Below, piece after piece: positions 45,925 to 56,214 of a stretch of DNA of 64,000 bases. A program made the translations under genes and the position numbers. This DNA comes from Heterohyrax brucei (taxonomy: Eukaryota > Chordata > Mammalia > Hyracoidea > Procaviidae): the NCBI GenBank assembly GCA_028571685.1, contig CM053142.1, positions 123,496,796-123,560,795 on the forward strand, written 5' to 3'. Positions within the stretch are counted from its first letter, which is position 1. Each line of letters opens with the position of its first letter. The notes beneath the pieces are model-generated. The model saw only the letters and a list, made by a program, of their open reading frames with translations. It ran no database searches and was not told the origin of the DNA.

Positions 45925-46893
45925 GCTGGATTAAACAGTGTCCTCCAAAAATTTACATCCTCTTGACAGGACATGGCCTCATTTGAAAATAGGAATTTTG
46001 CAGGTTTAATGAAAGATCTTAGTATATGAGCCCTAAATTGAGTGACCGGTGCCCTTCATGAAGAGAAAAAGGCACAAAGAGACACAGAAAGAAAGTAGTC
46101 AAGGGAATGCAGAGGCAGAAGTTAGAGTTAATAGTCACAAACTAAGCAATGCCTGAGGCTACCAGAAGCTGGAAGAGGGAAAGAAGGGTTCTTCCTTAGA
46201 ACCTTCAGGGAATATTTCCCTACTAACACCTTGATTTCATGTGAGGTCTGCCAATGAAGCTCTCACGAATTCATGCTAGAAAAAAGTGCTACATACCTCA
46301 CTGCTGAATATCACTATGGTCACCTTTGAAGTACTCCTCTTAGAAAGCTGTGTACCAATGCCAGGACCTAGTCAACACTTCAAAGCAATTTTGGAACTCT
46401 ATTCCTGCAATGATCATCAGAGCTCTCATTGTATCACCCTTGATGTCCTACATGTCATCAAAATGTCTTCCTTTCAATACTTCCTTTATCTTCAGGTAAA
46501 AAAAAAGTCATTGGGGGCCAGATGGGTGAGTAGGGAAGGTGTTCCAATACAGTTATTTGTTTACTGGCTAAAAACTCCCTCACAGACAGCTATACAGTTA
46601 AGTTCATAAACTCACCACTGAGTGAAATGACCATTCCAGAAAGAGCTGCAAAATTACTTTGAAGGGTGGACTAGGCACAAGTATAGGCACATAGCTTCCT
46701 AAGGGGAGTACTTTGAAGGTGACTCTAGTGATATTCAGCAATGAGGTATGTAGCACTTAAAACAATTGAGTTCACAGGACTTAATTGTCAGACCTCATAC
46801 TTCTAGCCTCCAAACTGTAATAAGATAAATTTCTGTTGTTTTCAGCCAACTGGTTTGTGGTAACTTGTTATGGCAGCTCTAGGGTACTAACGT
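45925..46893 (+). mobile_element. MLT1-like MaLR LTR split by mariner
   Basis: Left part 45925-46241 (TACATCCTCTTGACAGGACA, GAGGCTACCAGAAGCTGGAA, ACACCTTGATTTCA). Right part 46800-46893 (CTTCTAGCCTCCAAACTGTA, TTTCTGTTGTTTTCAGCC, GTTATGGCAGCTCTAGG). The parts are contiguous LTR sequence once the mariner is removed. Confidence 0.75.
46242..46797 (-). mobile_element. Fold-back mariner element, copy 3
   Basis: 556 bp with ends defined by the host LTR: TGAGGTCTGCCAATGAAG at the left and CTTAATTGTCAGACCTCA at the right, with TG/TA at the junctions (mariner targets TA). Arms are inverted repeats (about 46242-46425 and 46620-46797). The middle is antisense transposase remnant (AGGGAAGGTGTTCCAATACA). 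Confidence 0.85.
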
Positions 46894-47214
46894 AGGATGT
46901 ATAGTCATGTACTTAGATTTGACCTATCAAAAGAGAGTTGAAAGGCTGTATGACATTCTGGACTGCAGTCTGAAATGGAAAGAGTTCTCCTTCGGCTGGA
47001 GTATAGGTGTGAAGGAGAGCACATTGAACTTGCTGATAAGCCATGGGCGAAAACCGAGGATGCAACAAGACAGATGGAACATGGGCTTGTGTTTTTGCAG
47101 TCATGACACTAATTTGTGTTTATAGTAGCAGAAATATAAATTACTATTTTCTTCAGGCCACTGTTACTGTGGGGCTCTGTCACAGCAGATGAAGCTGCAT
47201 CCCAAATAATAAAA
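46894..47214. other. Unassigned stretch
   Basis: About 320 bases, perhaps an old repeat, not identified. Confidence 0.35.
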
Positions 47215-47840
47215 AGAAAAAATGCTTTAAGAAGTCATCAGTTGGGCCAAATGTTCCAGAGAGGTCCAACATGGTGGGGACTGAAAATGCAGCACTGAAC
47301 CTGGAAAGATTAGTCAGCAGGGATCTGGACAAGTGCTGCTGAGATGGAAGAGTGCAGACAAGGATACAATTGGAGTGATTTCAAGAGAGAAAGGGAGGTA
47401 AGAAAGTAGGGCTATCAAACACAGACAATGCTTTTGAGGATCTTTTCTTTGGTGGTGGTTGTTAGGTGTTGTGGGATTGTTTCCAACTTGTAGCAACCCT
47501 ATGTACAACAGAACAAAACACTGCCTGATCCTACAGTCTCCACAGTTGCTGTGTGTTTGAGCCCATTGTTGTGAACACAGTGTCAATCCACCCTGCTGAA
47601 GGTCCTCTTTCTCACTGACCCTCTGCTTTACCAAGCATGATGTTCTTCCTAGGGACTGGTCCCTCTGATAACATGTCCAAAGTATGTGAGAGACATAGTC
47701 TCACCACTGTCTCTTCTAATGAGCACTCTAACTGTATCTCTAAGAGTACAGTTCTAGCAGTCTATGATAAATTCCTAATGTTATGAGGGAGAGGATGATA
47801 AAATGATAGCTGGAGGAAGGTCAAAGGAAGAATTTCTATT
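47215..47840 (+). repeat. L2 LINE, split by RTE 3' end
   Basis: L2 order before (ATTGGAGTGATTTCAAGAGA, GAAAGGGAGGTAAGAAAGTA) and after (AGGATGATAAAATGATAGCT, TATTTATTTATTAATTTGC) the RTE insert at 47456-47745. Confidence 0.6.
47456..47745 (-). mobile_element. RTE 3' fragment in L2
   Basis: Last ~290 bp of RTE, reversed: GGTTGTTAGGTGTTGTGGG, CCTATGTACAACAGAACAAA, ATAACATGTCCAAAGTATGT. Strongly 5' truncated. Confidence 0.85.
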
Positions 47841-48149
47841 TATTTATTAATTTGCTTATTTTGCAAAATTGACTCAAATATTTCTCTATGTGTTTCCACT
47901 TTTTTAATTCCACTGCTGCCTACCTAAATCAAGCCATAATCCTGTCTCATCTGGGCCACTGCTATAGGTGCCTAACTCAGCACAAATACATCACTACCGT
48001 GATCTGTATCTCCCTGAGATTTCCCTTTGTAATGGGATCTTTAAATCCAAAATCAATAAATCGCTAGCCTCCACGGCACCTGGCTGGCACATACTACCCT
48101 TATCATAGTGCTTAGAACAGAGCAGAGCCACTGAGCATCTCCTGTTTGA

Positions 48150-48200
48150 AAACAAAAACCAAAGCCACTGTTATCAGGTTGATTCCAACTCATAGCTCCC
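48150..48200 (-). repeat. AfroSINE 3' end fragment
   Basis: AAAACCAAAGCCACTGTTAT plus TGATTCCAACTCATAG, the terminal ~45 bp only. Confidence 0.6.
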
Positions 48201-48294
48201 AGCACTTGCTGGAACCATAAAGGTCCCAGTCTATGTGGCACACGCGGTAGCCTACAGACCGGTCATTCTGCACTGCTTTTCATGTCCAGTATTC

Positions 48295-48540
48295 TGCATT
48301 CTCATAGCTTTCACTGGGTTTTTTTCTTCTACCTAGAATTCTTCTTCCGTTCCTTCACCTACTTTATTATCTACTCATCCTTCAATTGTTGGCTATACAT
48401 AGATTTCTGATGGAAGCTTTCTCTGACCTACTATAAATTAGACCAAGTCTACCTATTATAGACTCTCATGGCACTTTGCACTTTTCCCTCGGAGCACTTA
48501 TTTGTCTCCATTAAATTGAATTCCTCATTTATGCAACTGC
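48295..48540 (+). repeat. L2 LINE fragment
   Basis: ACCTAGAATTCTTCTTCCGT, TGATGGAAGCTTTCTCTGAC, CTCATGGCACTTTGCACTTT follow the L2 3' order. Confidence 0.6.
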
Positions 48541-48544
48541 ATGT

Positions 48545-48700
48545 TGAATGAAAGACAGCACAGCAGAATGGTTAAGAACACCAGGGCTGGAAGCAGGCTA
48601 ACGAGGCTGAAATCCTGGCTCAGCTACTTCCTCGCTTTGTGACTTTGAACAAATGGGTTGCTTCAGCTCCCTCACTTGTAAAATGGGATAATTACAGTAC
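48545..48700 (+). repeat. MIR SINE
   Basis: Clear MIR: CACAGCAGAATGGTTAAGAA (tRNA-like head), AAATCCTGGCTCAGCTACTT, GTGACTTTGAACAAATGGGT, CTTGTAAAATGGGATAATTA. Confidence 0.85.
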
Positions 48701-48707
48701 ATATCTA

Positions 48708-49284
48708 TTATGGATCAAAGTGTGTCCCCCAGAAAGATATGCTGAAGTTCTGACCCAAGGTGTCGGTGAACATGACCTTGTCTGGAAATAAGATCTTTAA
48801 AATATTACTAGTTAATATGAGGTCATACTGGAATAGAGTAGCTCCTAATCCCAAATATTGTTATTGTTATTGTTAAGTGGCATAGAATCATTTCCAACCC
48901 ACAGCAACCCTGTGTACAAGGGAAGGAAACACAGCCCAGTCCCTCACCAGCCTCACAACGATTGTTATATTTGAATCTATTGCATCCTTTGTGCCAATCC
49001 ATTTGAGTGACGCGCTTAAAAAAAAATGAAGCGACTCATAGAGACTGAGGGAAGACTGTTAGGCAAGGTGGAGATTGGAGAGATATATCTGCTAGCCAAG
49101 GGATGCCAAGAATTTCCAGGAATGGCCAGAAACTAGGCAAAAGCAAGAAAGAATCTTCCCTTGGAGCTGTCAGAGAAAGTACGACTTTTAGATTTCTACT
49201 GACTGGAACTGTGAGATAATAAATATCTGTTGTTTTAAGGTACTTTGAGGTACTTTGTCACAGCAGCCTGAGGAAACTAATACT
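48708..49284 (+). mobile_element. MLT1-like MaLR LTR split by RTE end
   Basis: Starts TTATGGATCAAAGTGTGTCC, later AGAAAGATATGCTGAAGTTC, TGAGGTCATACTGGAATAG. After the RTE fragment it continues TATCTGCTAGCCAAGGGATG, TATCTGTTGTTTTAAGG, to GGAAACTAATAC. Confidence 0.75.
48857..49013 (-). mobile_element. RTE 3' fragment in LTR
   Basis: Terminal ~155 bp of RTE with a (GTTATT)n-like tail at the left (TTGTTATTGTTATTGTTAAG), then ACCCTGTGTACAAGGGAAGG. Confidence 0.8.
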
Positions 49285-49904
49285 TGACAGGTTTGTTGTG
49301 AGGGTATAAATTAAGGATGTGAATGCGTCCAAATGTAGAGATATGTGTAGGAATATACCTGGTACATGTCAGTATTCAACTATGGAAAAATTAAATATGG
49401 ACAGATATTTTTCAGCTATATGAGTAACACAAGTATAATTTTGGTTATCACAAAGACTGACTTCATTTTATAACTGCAGGTGATCTGCTGTACCTTTACA
49501 TATTTGGTTAAAATATGTTTCTTTTAAAAGGCTGTATATACCTATGTGGAAAATACCCAATTCTCTTTCTCTCTCTCTCTTTTTTTTGTTTGTTTGTTTT
49601 TTGACCTTTGCCTTGTAGTGCAGAATATGAGAATTCTAAGCTTTCTAGCAGCTGGAAATGACTAAGTAACTGAGTTCTGACCAATGATAAGGGTATAAAA
49701 ATTTTTAGGAAGACTTTCCTCCCCAAATCAATACACGAATCATTGCAAAGATAAGGTTTAGATGATGTATTTACTTCACTCTTTACCGGATTTCAACTGT
49801 CCAGAAGTCAGACATGACTTCTAGGGCACAGTAGCCTTAGACTCTCATGAGACCCAAAGCCACATGGTTAAAAATGATAGAGAAAGAGACTGGAAAGAGC
49901 CACA
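49285..49904. other. Unassigned stretch with CT/T-rich run
   Basis: A CT then T/G-rich simple run at 49567-49600. Otherwise nothing recognised. Confidence 0.4.
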
Positions 49905-50011
49905 GTCAGAGATTAGGATTTACAGCATCAGAAAATCATAGAATACAGGGAATCCTGGCCCAGCCAAATTACTACACATATTTGGGGGGAGACACAATTT
50001 AATCCATGACA
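49905..50011 (-). mobile_element. MaLR-type LTR, 5' fragment
   Basis: Complement of the LTR start: GGAATCCTGGCCCAGCCAAA, then GACACAATTTAATCCATGAC. Confidence 0.65.
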
Positions 50012-50290
50012 AATAGAAAGCCAAATATTCTGCCTAAACTAATCACGTGAAATGCCCCTCTTCCAGTGAGCCTGCCTCCACTTCCCCTACCAACCATGGC
50101 CCATCGGAGTGTTTCGACAACCTTGCCCTTTTTTCACTCTACAGCTTCCCCACTCCTCTTACTGCCTTTGAGGCTCTGTCAATGCAAGTGACAGTGGCTG
50201 ACTACTTTGCTATAAACTCTGAATAAATAGCCTCTGTTGGTCTTCGTTTGGGCGGTCTCCATTTATTTCCACACACCATATCTGCTTAGA
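50012..50290 (+). other. Possible old ERV LTR 3' portion
   Basis: TATAAACTCTGAATAAATAG (AATAAA at about 50222) followed by GGTCTTCGTTTGGGCGGTC looks like an R-U5 boundary of a class I LTR. No TG/CA ends or partner found, so this is only a possibility. Confidence 0.3.
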
Positions 50291-50721
50291 CTGCTCTTTG
50301 CCAGTTGTTCTGTTTCCCAAGCTAGGTAAAATCTTTGATGTACTCTTGCTGTTGTGTTGTTATTTTTAATGAGCCAATTGTTTTTTACTAACAGGCAAAG
50401 AGGTCTGTCCATGGTGCAATGCTTCTCTCACTTTAATGTGACATCAATGGCCTAGGGTTCTGATTTAATAGGTCTGGGGTAAGGCCAGAGAGTCAATATC
50501 TATCTATAACAAACACCCAGAGGATAGCAGTATAGCTGGTCTGAAGACTGCACATATAGAGTAGCAAGGTTATGATACATACTGTCCATCAGGTATTTGG
50601 GTTTCCATCCTCAACAACAGTGCCGTAATTAAAAACATCAATTTTCTTCTATTTATTAGGGAAAGACTTATAGATCGTATTGTATTCCCTCAAAACATGT
50701 GTTACTATTCCCTACAGCTGT

Positions 50722-51452
50722 GCATAAGGAGCACTGGTGATGCAGTGGTTAAGTACTTGGCTGCTAACTGAATGGTCTGCAGTTTGATCCCATCAATGGC
50801 TTTGCAGAAAGATGCAGGAATCTGCTTCCACAAAGATTATAGCTTTGAAAACCCAATGGGACAGTTTTACTATGTCCCTACAGGTTACCTGTCTTAGTTA
50901 TCCAGTGCTTCTGTAACAGAGATACAACAAGTGGACAGCTTTAACGAACAGAAATTTATTATCTCACATTCTAGGAGGCTGATAGTCCAAACTCTGGGCA
51001 TCAGCTCCAGAGGAAGGCTTTCTCTCTTCTGTTGGCTCTGGGGGAAGGGCTTTGTCATCAATATTGCTCAGACGAAGAGCTTTTCAGTAAAGAGATTCTA
51101 AGTGTGAAGGATACACTCTTCTCCAAGCTCTTGCTTCTTGGTGGTATGAGATCCTCTTGTCTCTGTGTTTACCTCTCTCTTTTATATCCCCCCAAAAGTT
51201 AATTAAGAAATAATCTAATCTTGTAGTTTGAGCCCTACTTCATTAACACAACTTCTCCTAATCCTACCTTATTAACATCAGACAGGTAGGATTTTCAACG
51301 CATCAGGTAACCAAATAGCGGGCAATCACACCATGCTAGGAATCATGGGATAGCCAGCTTGACACGCATTTTTTGAGGGGGGAGAAAAAATTCAGTCTAT
51401 AGGAGTCACTATGAATTGGAATTAACTCCACAGCAACTGGTTTGGTTTGGGG
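50722..51452 (+). repeat. AfroSINE, long form, split by an LTR
   Basis: Left part 50722-50889 (GATGCAGTGGTTAAGTACTT, ATCTGCTTCCACAAAGATTA). Right part 51405-51452 (GTCACTATGAATTGGAATTA, CAGCAACTGGTTTGGTTTGG). Continuous with the SINE consensus when the LTR is removed. Confidence 0.88.
50890..51404 (-). mobile_element. Solo MaLR-type LTR inside AfroSINE
   Basis: 515 bp, reversed: TGTCTTAGTTATCCAGTGCT at the left and ATTCAGTCTATAGGA at the right. Flanks GTTAC (50884-50888) and GTCAC (51405-51409) are a near-match 5-bp duplication. Confidence 0.85.
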
Positions 51453-51736
51453 TTCCTTTTCTTTATGCCCATGAATATATTCCTAACTGGGAGTATAGTT
51501 TTTTTTTTTTTTTTGGTTCGTTATGTTAGTGAGGCCATATCAGCGCAGGGTGTGTCTTAAACCAATCACTAAGATACAAAAGAGTAAATTATGTGCAGCA
51601 GCCAGGAGTAGGAATCAGGGAAAGGAAATTACCATGTGGAAATCTCAAAGGAATGACAGGGAGAAAGTGGGACAAAGACTTGCCTCTAAGGACATGGAGC
51701 CTTCACTGGACTTGGCACACTGCTTTGGATTTCTAA

Positions 51737-51868
51737 AACCTTGGCTGCTAACAAAAAGGTGGGCAGTTCGATCTACCAGTCACTCCTTCGAAACTGTATG
51801 AGGCAGTTCAGCTCTGTCCTACAGGGACACCATGAGTTAGAGCCGATTCGACAGCACATACAAGTAAA
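51737..51868 (+). repeat. AfroSINE, truncated
   Basis: CCTTGGCTGCTAACAAAAAG, then GGCAGTTCAGCTCTGTCCTA, then ATGAGTTAGAGCCGATTCG. The first ~20 bp of the tRNA-like head are missing. Confidence 0.85.
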
Positions 51869-51954
51869 AACAATGAACTATACGAAATAAGTTGGTCTGT
51901 TAAAGCCACCCACTTGTCACATTTTTGTTATAAGAGCATCAAGACACTAAGACA

Positions 51955-52875
51955 TAAAGGGTTGCTCAAAAAGCACATGCATCCAGCCAAAGAAGTTCAA
52001 ATGTTTTTTGTTATTGTTTTCTTTGCCCTCGATCTTTGATTCTTTGGTGTCTAGGACTTGTCTAGAAATTCCCTTCTAGGCCCTGTGGATAGACAAAGCC
52101 AGAAAGAGTTTATCCTAATGCACCAGAGGACTACGGTTCTAAACCGAAGCCCTCACTCAGGCACTCTCCTTTTTTTTGTGAAATGAGATGAGAAATCATG
52201 CTTGACAGCTTGGGTGCTGTGGTCCTTGAGCACCCAATGGTCACATAATCTGGAAGTCCAGTATTAAAATGATGACATAGCAGCACTTGGTAATTAGGTG
52301 AAAATGTTTTTAAAATGAGCCAGAAATATGCTGAATCGCCAACAGAAAATACGAGAATGGGAGATGAGGGAATCTCTTCATCAAATATTCTTTTGCTTTA
52401 TGCCATATTGTTTACATTCAAAATGAATGTACCACATATCTCAAACCACTCCCTTATACTAACTCTGCAAAATAAGAAGAGAAGGGGGCATCCCACATAA
52501 TAAGTAACAAGTCGTTGGTTAATGTTACAAACAGTTGCACTCTGAATTTCTGAAAGACATGACACCTTTGGAAAAGCTTACTAAAACTGTTTCTGAAGCT
52601 GTGTTTAAACAGAACCTTCCCCAAAGGGCTTATCAACAGAAGAAATAAAATTTTTGAATCCAGTGCTTATCCTTTATATGGTCATCTTGAAATGTGTGAA
52701 ATTCACAATGCTCAGTGGTCATAAAGGCTATCTTTTGTCTCGGTTAATTTTGTTCCAGCTTAGTTTTAGAAAGGCTGAGAACAAATTTACCAAGCACACT
52801 AGTTTTGAGAGTTATGAATCAGACTGCTCAGTTCGTAGAGAATAAAGTCCTGGTCACACCCCACTCTCTAGAAAT
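51955..52875. other. Unassigned, mostly unique stretch
   Basis: About 920 bases. No named repeat and no supported exon. Confidence 0.4.
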
Positions 52876-52995
52876 CAGTTGTTGATAGCTACCATTGAGC
52901 TGCCACCCCACCCTCCCCAGCTCATGGGGACCCTATACACAACAGAATGAAACACCACCACTGCCTGCTGTCTCCTCGTTCTCTTTAGCTGAAAC
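52876..52995 (-). repeat. Possible RTE 3' end, degraded
   Basis: CTCATGGGGACCCTATACAC then AACAGAATGAAACACCACCA resembles the RTE 3' end. The adjoining GTAGCAACATGTAAGCCACC may be another old SINE. Confidence 0.5.
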
Positions 52996-53295
52996 TCCTT
53001 CAGCCTCGTAGCAACATGTAAGCCACCAGCGAGGGATGGATGACAACTGCACATGAGGCGCAGGGAAAATCTATGACAGCCTCTAAAAGATGTCACTTGA
53101 CATCTGACAGATAGATATAAAACCTGCATCCTTACAATTATATTTTTAAAAGCTGATAGTCTGATGACGCTGTGCTCTAACAAAGTAACTTTGGCAGATG
53201 AACGTTCGATTATATAATTTATTACTGGGCGAATTTATCCACGTTAAGATGCCCACAGCTAAAGAACGTGATGAGATAGCATCAGGTGCAAGTAG

Positions 53296-53488
53296 TCCTA
53301 TGATGACACAGTGGTTAAAGCGCTCGGCTACTAACCGGAAGCTCTCACTCAGTGGGAGAAAGATGGCGCGGTCTGCTTCCGTAAGGATAAACGGACTTGA
53401 AAACCCTGTGAGGCAGTTCTAGTCTGTACCTGTAACAGAGCTATGAGTTGGGATTGACTCAGTGGCAGTGGGTCTGGTTTTGCTTTTC
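53296..53488 (+). repeat. AfroSINE, long form, near full length
   Basis: Starts CACAGTGGTTAAAGCGCTCG and keeps the long-form segment GTGGGAGAAAGATGGCGCGG, CTGCTTCCGTAAGGATAAAC. It is one of the least decayed copies in its 5' half, although the B-box region is rearranged. Confidence 0.92.
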
Positions 53489-53694
53489 TAACAATAACAA
53501 CAAAAGCTGAAATTTATGGACCACAAAGGTTAATTCGGTAACTAGCTTATCAAATTACACACAAAAAAAATGTTTAGTTTAGACCATATTCCACATAAAA
53601 GGTAAGAAAAATAGAGATACAGAGAGGAAAAGCACACTTCTCGTTTCCTGTGCAGCCGGTTCCTCTTTTAGGGGTGTCAGAAATGTAAATCAAC

Positions 53695-53985
53695 AATTGT
53701 AATTCAGCATAGTAATTGCTTTCAGAGGAGTACCTGCACTGAGTCTTTAGAAGGTCAAAAGGAGTATCTAATTTGGACTGGGAAGGTTTTAGAGAGTAAG
53801 TGACACTTTAATTACTATTTGAAGAATCAGTAGGTATTAAGCAGGCAGAGACTGTTAGAGAACAGTTCATCTAGGTAGTGGGAACCCAACGCAAAAGCCA
53901 CAGAGACATGAAAAGGCAAAGTGTAACCTGAGATGACCTGTAGTTTCATGCGGCTGGTCATAAGGTGAGCTTGCAGCCTTTGACT
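53695..53985 (+). repeat. L2 LINE fragment
   Basis: ACTTTAATTACTATTTGAAG, then GTAGTGGGAACCCAACGCAA, then AAGGCAAAGTGTAACCTGAG follow the L2 3' region. Confidence 0.55.
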
Positions 53986-54004
53986 CTTTTTTTTTCACTG
54001 TTGG

Positions 54005-54218
54005 TAGGGAGCTTTGTCAGTGTGGTGATTAAGGCCCTCAGCTACTAACCAAAAGGTCTGCAGTTTGAAGCCACCAGCTGCTCCATGGGCAGACAATGTG
54101 GTAGTTTGCATCCACAAAGACTGACAATCTTGGAAACCTTATGGGCAATTCTGTCTGTCTTACAGGGGCCCCATTGAGTCACAGCTCACTCGACAGTAGT
54201 GAGTTTGACTGGTTTTAA
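54005..54218 (+). repeat. AfroSINE, long form
   Basis: GTGTGGTGATTAAGGCCCTC at the head, ACAATGTGGTAGTTTGCATC in the internal segment, and CTCACTCGACAGTAGTGAG at the tail. Confidence 0.9.
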
Positions 54219-54299
54219 CACTATTAGTAAGCTCTTATATTTCAATTTTCAAAATAAAACCTAAGTCCCTTCACCTCATATCATCTCTACCTTAATCCA

Positions 54300-54455
54300 A
54301 AAACAAAACCAAACCCACTGTTATCGAGTCAATTCTGACAGCGACCCTATAGACAGAGTAGAACTGACTCATAGAGCTCCCAAGGTGCATCTGGTAGATT
54401 TGAACTGCTAACCTTCTAGTTAGCAGCCATAGCACTTAACCACTATGCCACCCCA
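54300..54455 (-). repeat. AfroSINE, short form
   Basis: AAACCAAACCCACTGTTATC at the left, GCACTTAACCACTATGCCAC at the right. Confidence 0.92.
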
Positions 54456-54622
54456 AAATAAACCCAACCCTGTTGCCATTTGGTTAATTCTGACTAACAG
54501 TGACCCTATAGGACAGAGTAGAACTGCCTCATAGAGTTTCCAAGGAGCACCTGGTGGATTCAAACTGCAAACATTTTGGTAAGCAGCCATAGCTCTTAAT
54601 CACTGTTCCACCAGCGTTTCTC
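54456..54622 (-). repeat. AfroSINE, short form
   Basis: Directly follows the previous copy in the same orientation: ACCCTGTTGCCATTTGG to CACTGTTCCACCAGCG. Confidence 0.92.
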
Positions 54623-54739
54623 CATCTTACTTAATAAAAACATTGGAAAATAGAATATATGTCAAGATTTCTGTCTCAGGGGCTCCTGGTTGGACTTTAT
54701 GACTAGTAAAAGATCATAACAGTAGTTAAATTGTTAGTG

Positions 54740-55460
54740 AAGAAACCCAGCACTTCTTACCCCATCCATCACCACCACCCTGGCCCAGACACCATAACTT
54801 AACTTAATCCACTGCAACAGCCTCCTAAAAAGGGTCTCCTTTCCCCCACTGTTAGCCCTTCACAATTGTATCTTTAGATTGTAGCCAGGATAATCCTTGC
54901 ACAATGTAAATCATACATCACAGTTTTGCTTAAAACTTTGCAATCACTTCCTATTGCACTTGGAAGATAATCCACACTAACTGAGAGATGGAAGAATACT
55001 ACTGATCTACTTCTCTAGTTTCATAATAGGTTTTCCTGGTATATGCCTAGGCTTTTCTCTACTTAAAATCTCCCTCACAAAACTCATTACTGTGGAGTCA
55101 ATTCTGACTCATGGCAATTCTATAAGGTAGCTCTAGTTACCCAGTTGGTGAGTTTGGGGGAGGAACTGGGCACATGTGGTGCAGACCTCTGCTCTGTCCT
55201 TTTATTTTTTTATTGGCATCCACAGCCTAGAGCGGGTCCTGGCCTCGGTAGCAATTCTGAATGATAGGCTCCTTATTTAGAGACTCAAATGTCACCTACC
55301 ACCCTACCACCATGTCTAAAGTAAGCACCCCCGTCCCAACATTCTCTTTTAGAAATCATTTTTATTTCCTTTACAAAACTGTTTACTATCTGACATAGAA
55401 GTTCTGTGCTGGAAACCCTCTCAAACCTTGTCCTATGTGAGTATTCCTCTGCATCCTTTT
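54740..55460 (+). repeat. L2 LINE fragment with SINE piece
   Basis: L2 blocks: CACTGCAACAGCCTCCTAAA, TTTGCAATCACTTCCTATTG, and after an AfroSINE end (55078-55135) CTCAAATGTCACCTACCACC, AACTGTTTACTATCTGAC. Confidence 0.65.
55078..55135 (-). repeat. AfroSINE 3' end fragment
   Basis: ACTCATTACTGTGGAGTCAA plus TTCTGACTCATGGCAATTCT. Confidence 0.7.
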
Positions 55461-55902
55461 TTTCCTATGATAAAACTGTAATCACAGGGATAGCATTTTC
55501 TAAGAGTTTTGAGTTGTTCTAGCAAATTACTGAGCCTAAGGGAGTAGTCAGAGTCAGCAGGTCAGAAGAGAGAAGACTGGAGACACCCAGGCTTACAGCT
55601 GACACCCTAAAGGACAAGTGGGAAACCCTCAACTTTGTAGCCAGCAGGTCAGAAGGGAAGGTGTCACGGGGATTTTCCAAACTTTTGACTGGCGTCTGAG
55701 GTCTTGGACAGATTTGGCAGACTGGAGGACTGTGCCCTTTAACTTGTGAGATCCGACCCAGCTCCAGTTGATTAGGGTCAGAAGAAGTTGTGCACAAGTC
55801 CAGCTGGTTTCAGAACACGAGTGGAATTAAACTGAATTGATCTTAACAGTCTAGCGTCAGGTAAGTGAGATTTGAGGTTTTTTTCCTGCTGTCAGTAATC
55901 AC
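55461..55902. other. Unassigned, possibly LTR-derived
   Basis: GTCAGCAGGTCAGAAG occurs as a spaced near-repeat (55555 and 55644 areas). Family not identified. Confidence 0.3.
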
Positions 55903-56056
55903 TGGTACCAGTCGTGGTTAAGAGCTATAGCTGTTAACTAAAAGATCAGCAGTTTGAATCCACCAGGTGCTTCTTGGAAATTTTATGGGGCAGTTCTACT
56001 CTGTTCTCTAGGGTCCCTATGAATTGTAATCAACTTGATAGCAAAGGATTTGGTCT
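55903..56056 (+). repeat. AfroSINE, short form
   Basis: GTCGTGGTTAAGAGCTATAG at the head, GTTTGAATCCACCAGGTGCT at B box and short-form junction, ATCAACTTGATAGCAAAGG at the tail. Confidence 0.9.
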
Positions 56057-56214
56057 ATCAGTAATTTCTAATTTTCATGTGCTATTAATCACTTTAAAAT
56101 TTCACCTAGAAAAGAAATATTGCTGCCCCCATTTTTTGAAACAGAAGCATTCATTTTGTAAATGAAAGCAGCTAAAACATGACTCATTAATCTCTGTAAT
56201 ACCACAGGTGAGTT

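Larger units (their letters stand above)
50668..51954 (+). mobile_element. MaLR-type LTR hosting nested insertions
   Basis: Outer LTR: start piece GATCGTATTGTATTCCCTC (about 50674), then an AfroSINE at 50722-51452 that itself contains an LTR, then the LTR resumes at about 51453, with GTTAGTGAGGCCATATCAGC, AAGCCACCCACTTGTCACA and the end ACACTAAGACA. A second AfroSINE lies at 51737-51868. Confidence 0.7.

Noticed and set aside
48057-48086. Sixth tail micro-insertion (CCACGGCACCTGGCTGGC)
   Set aside because: Short partial match to the tail without flanking duplication. It may belong to an old L2 or MIR piece.
49567-49600. CRISPR-like or tandem array signal
   Set aside because: Simple CT and T/G repeats only. 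No spaced repeat units anywhere in the window.
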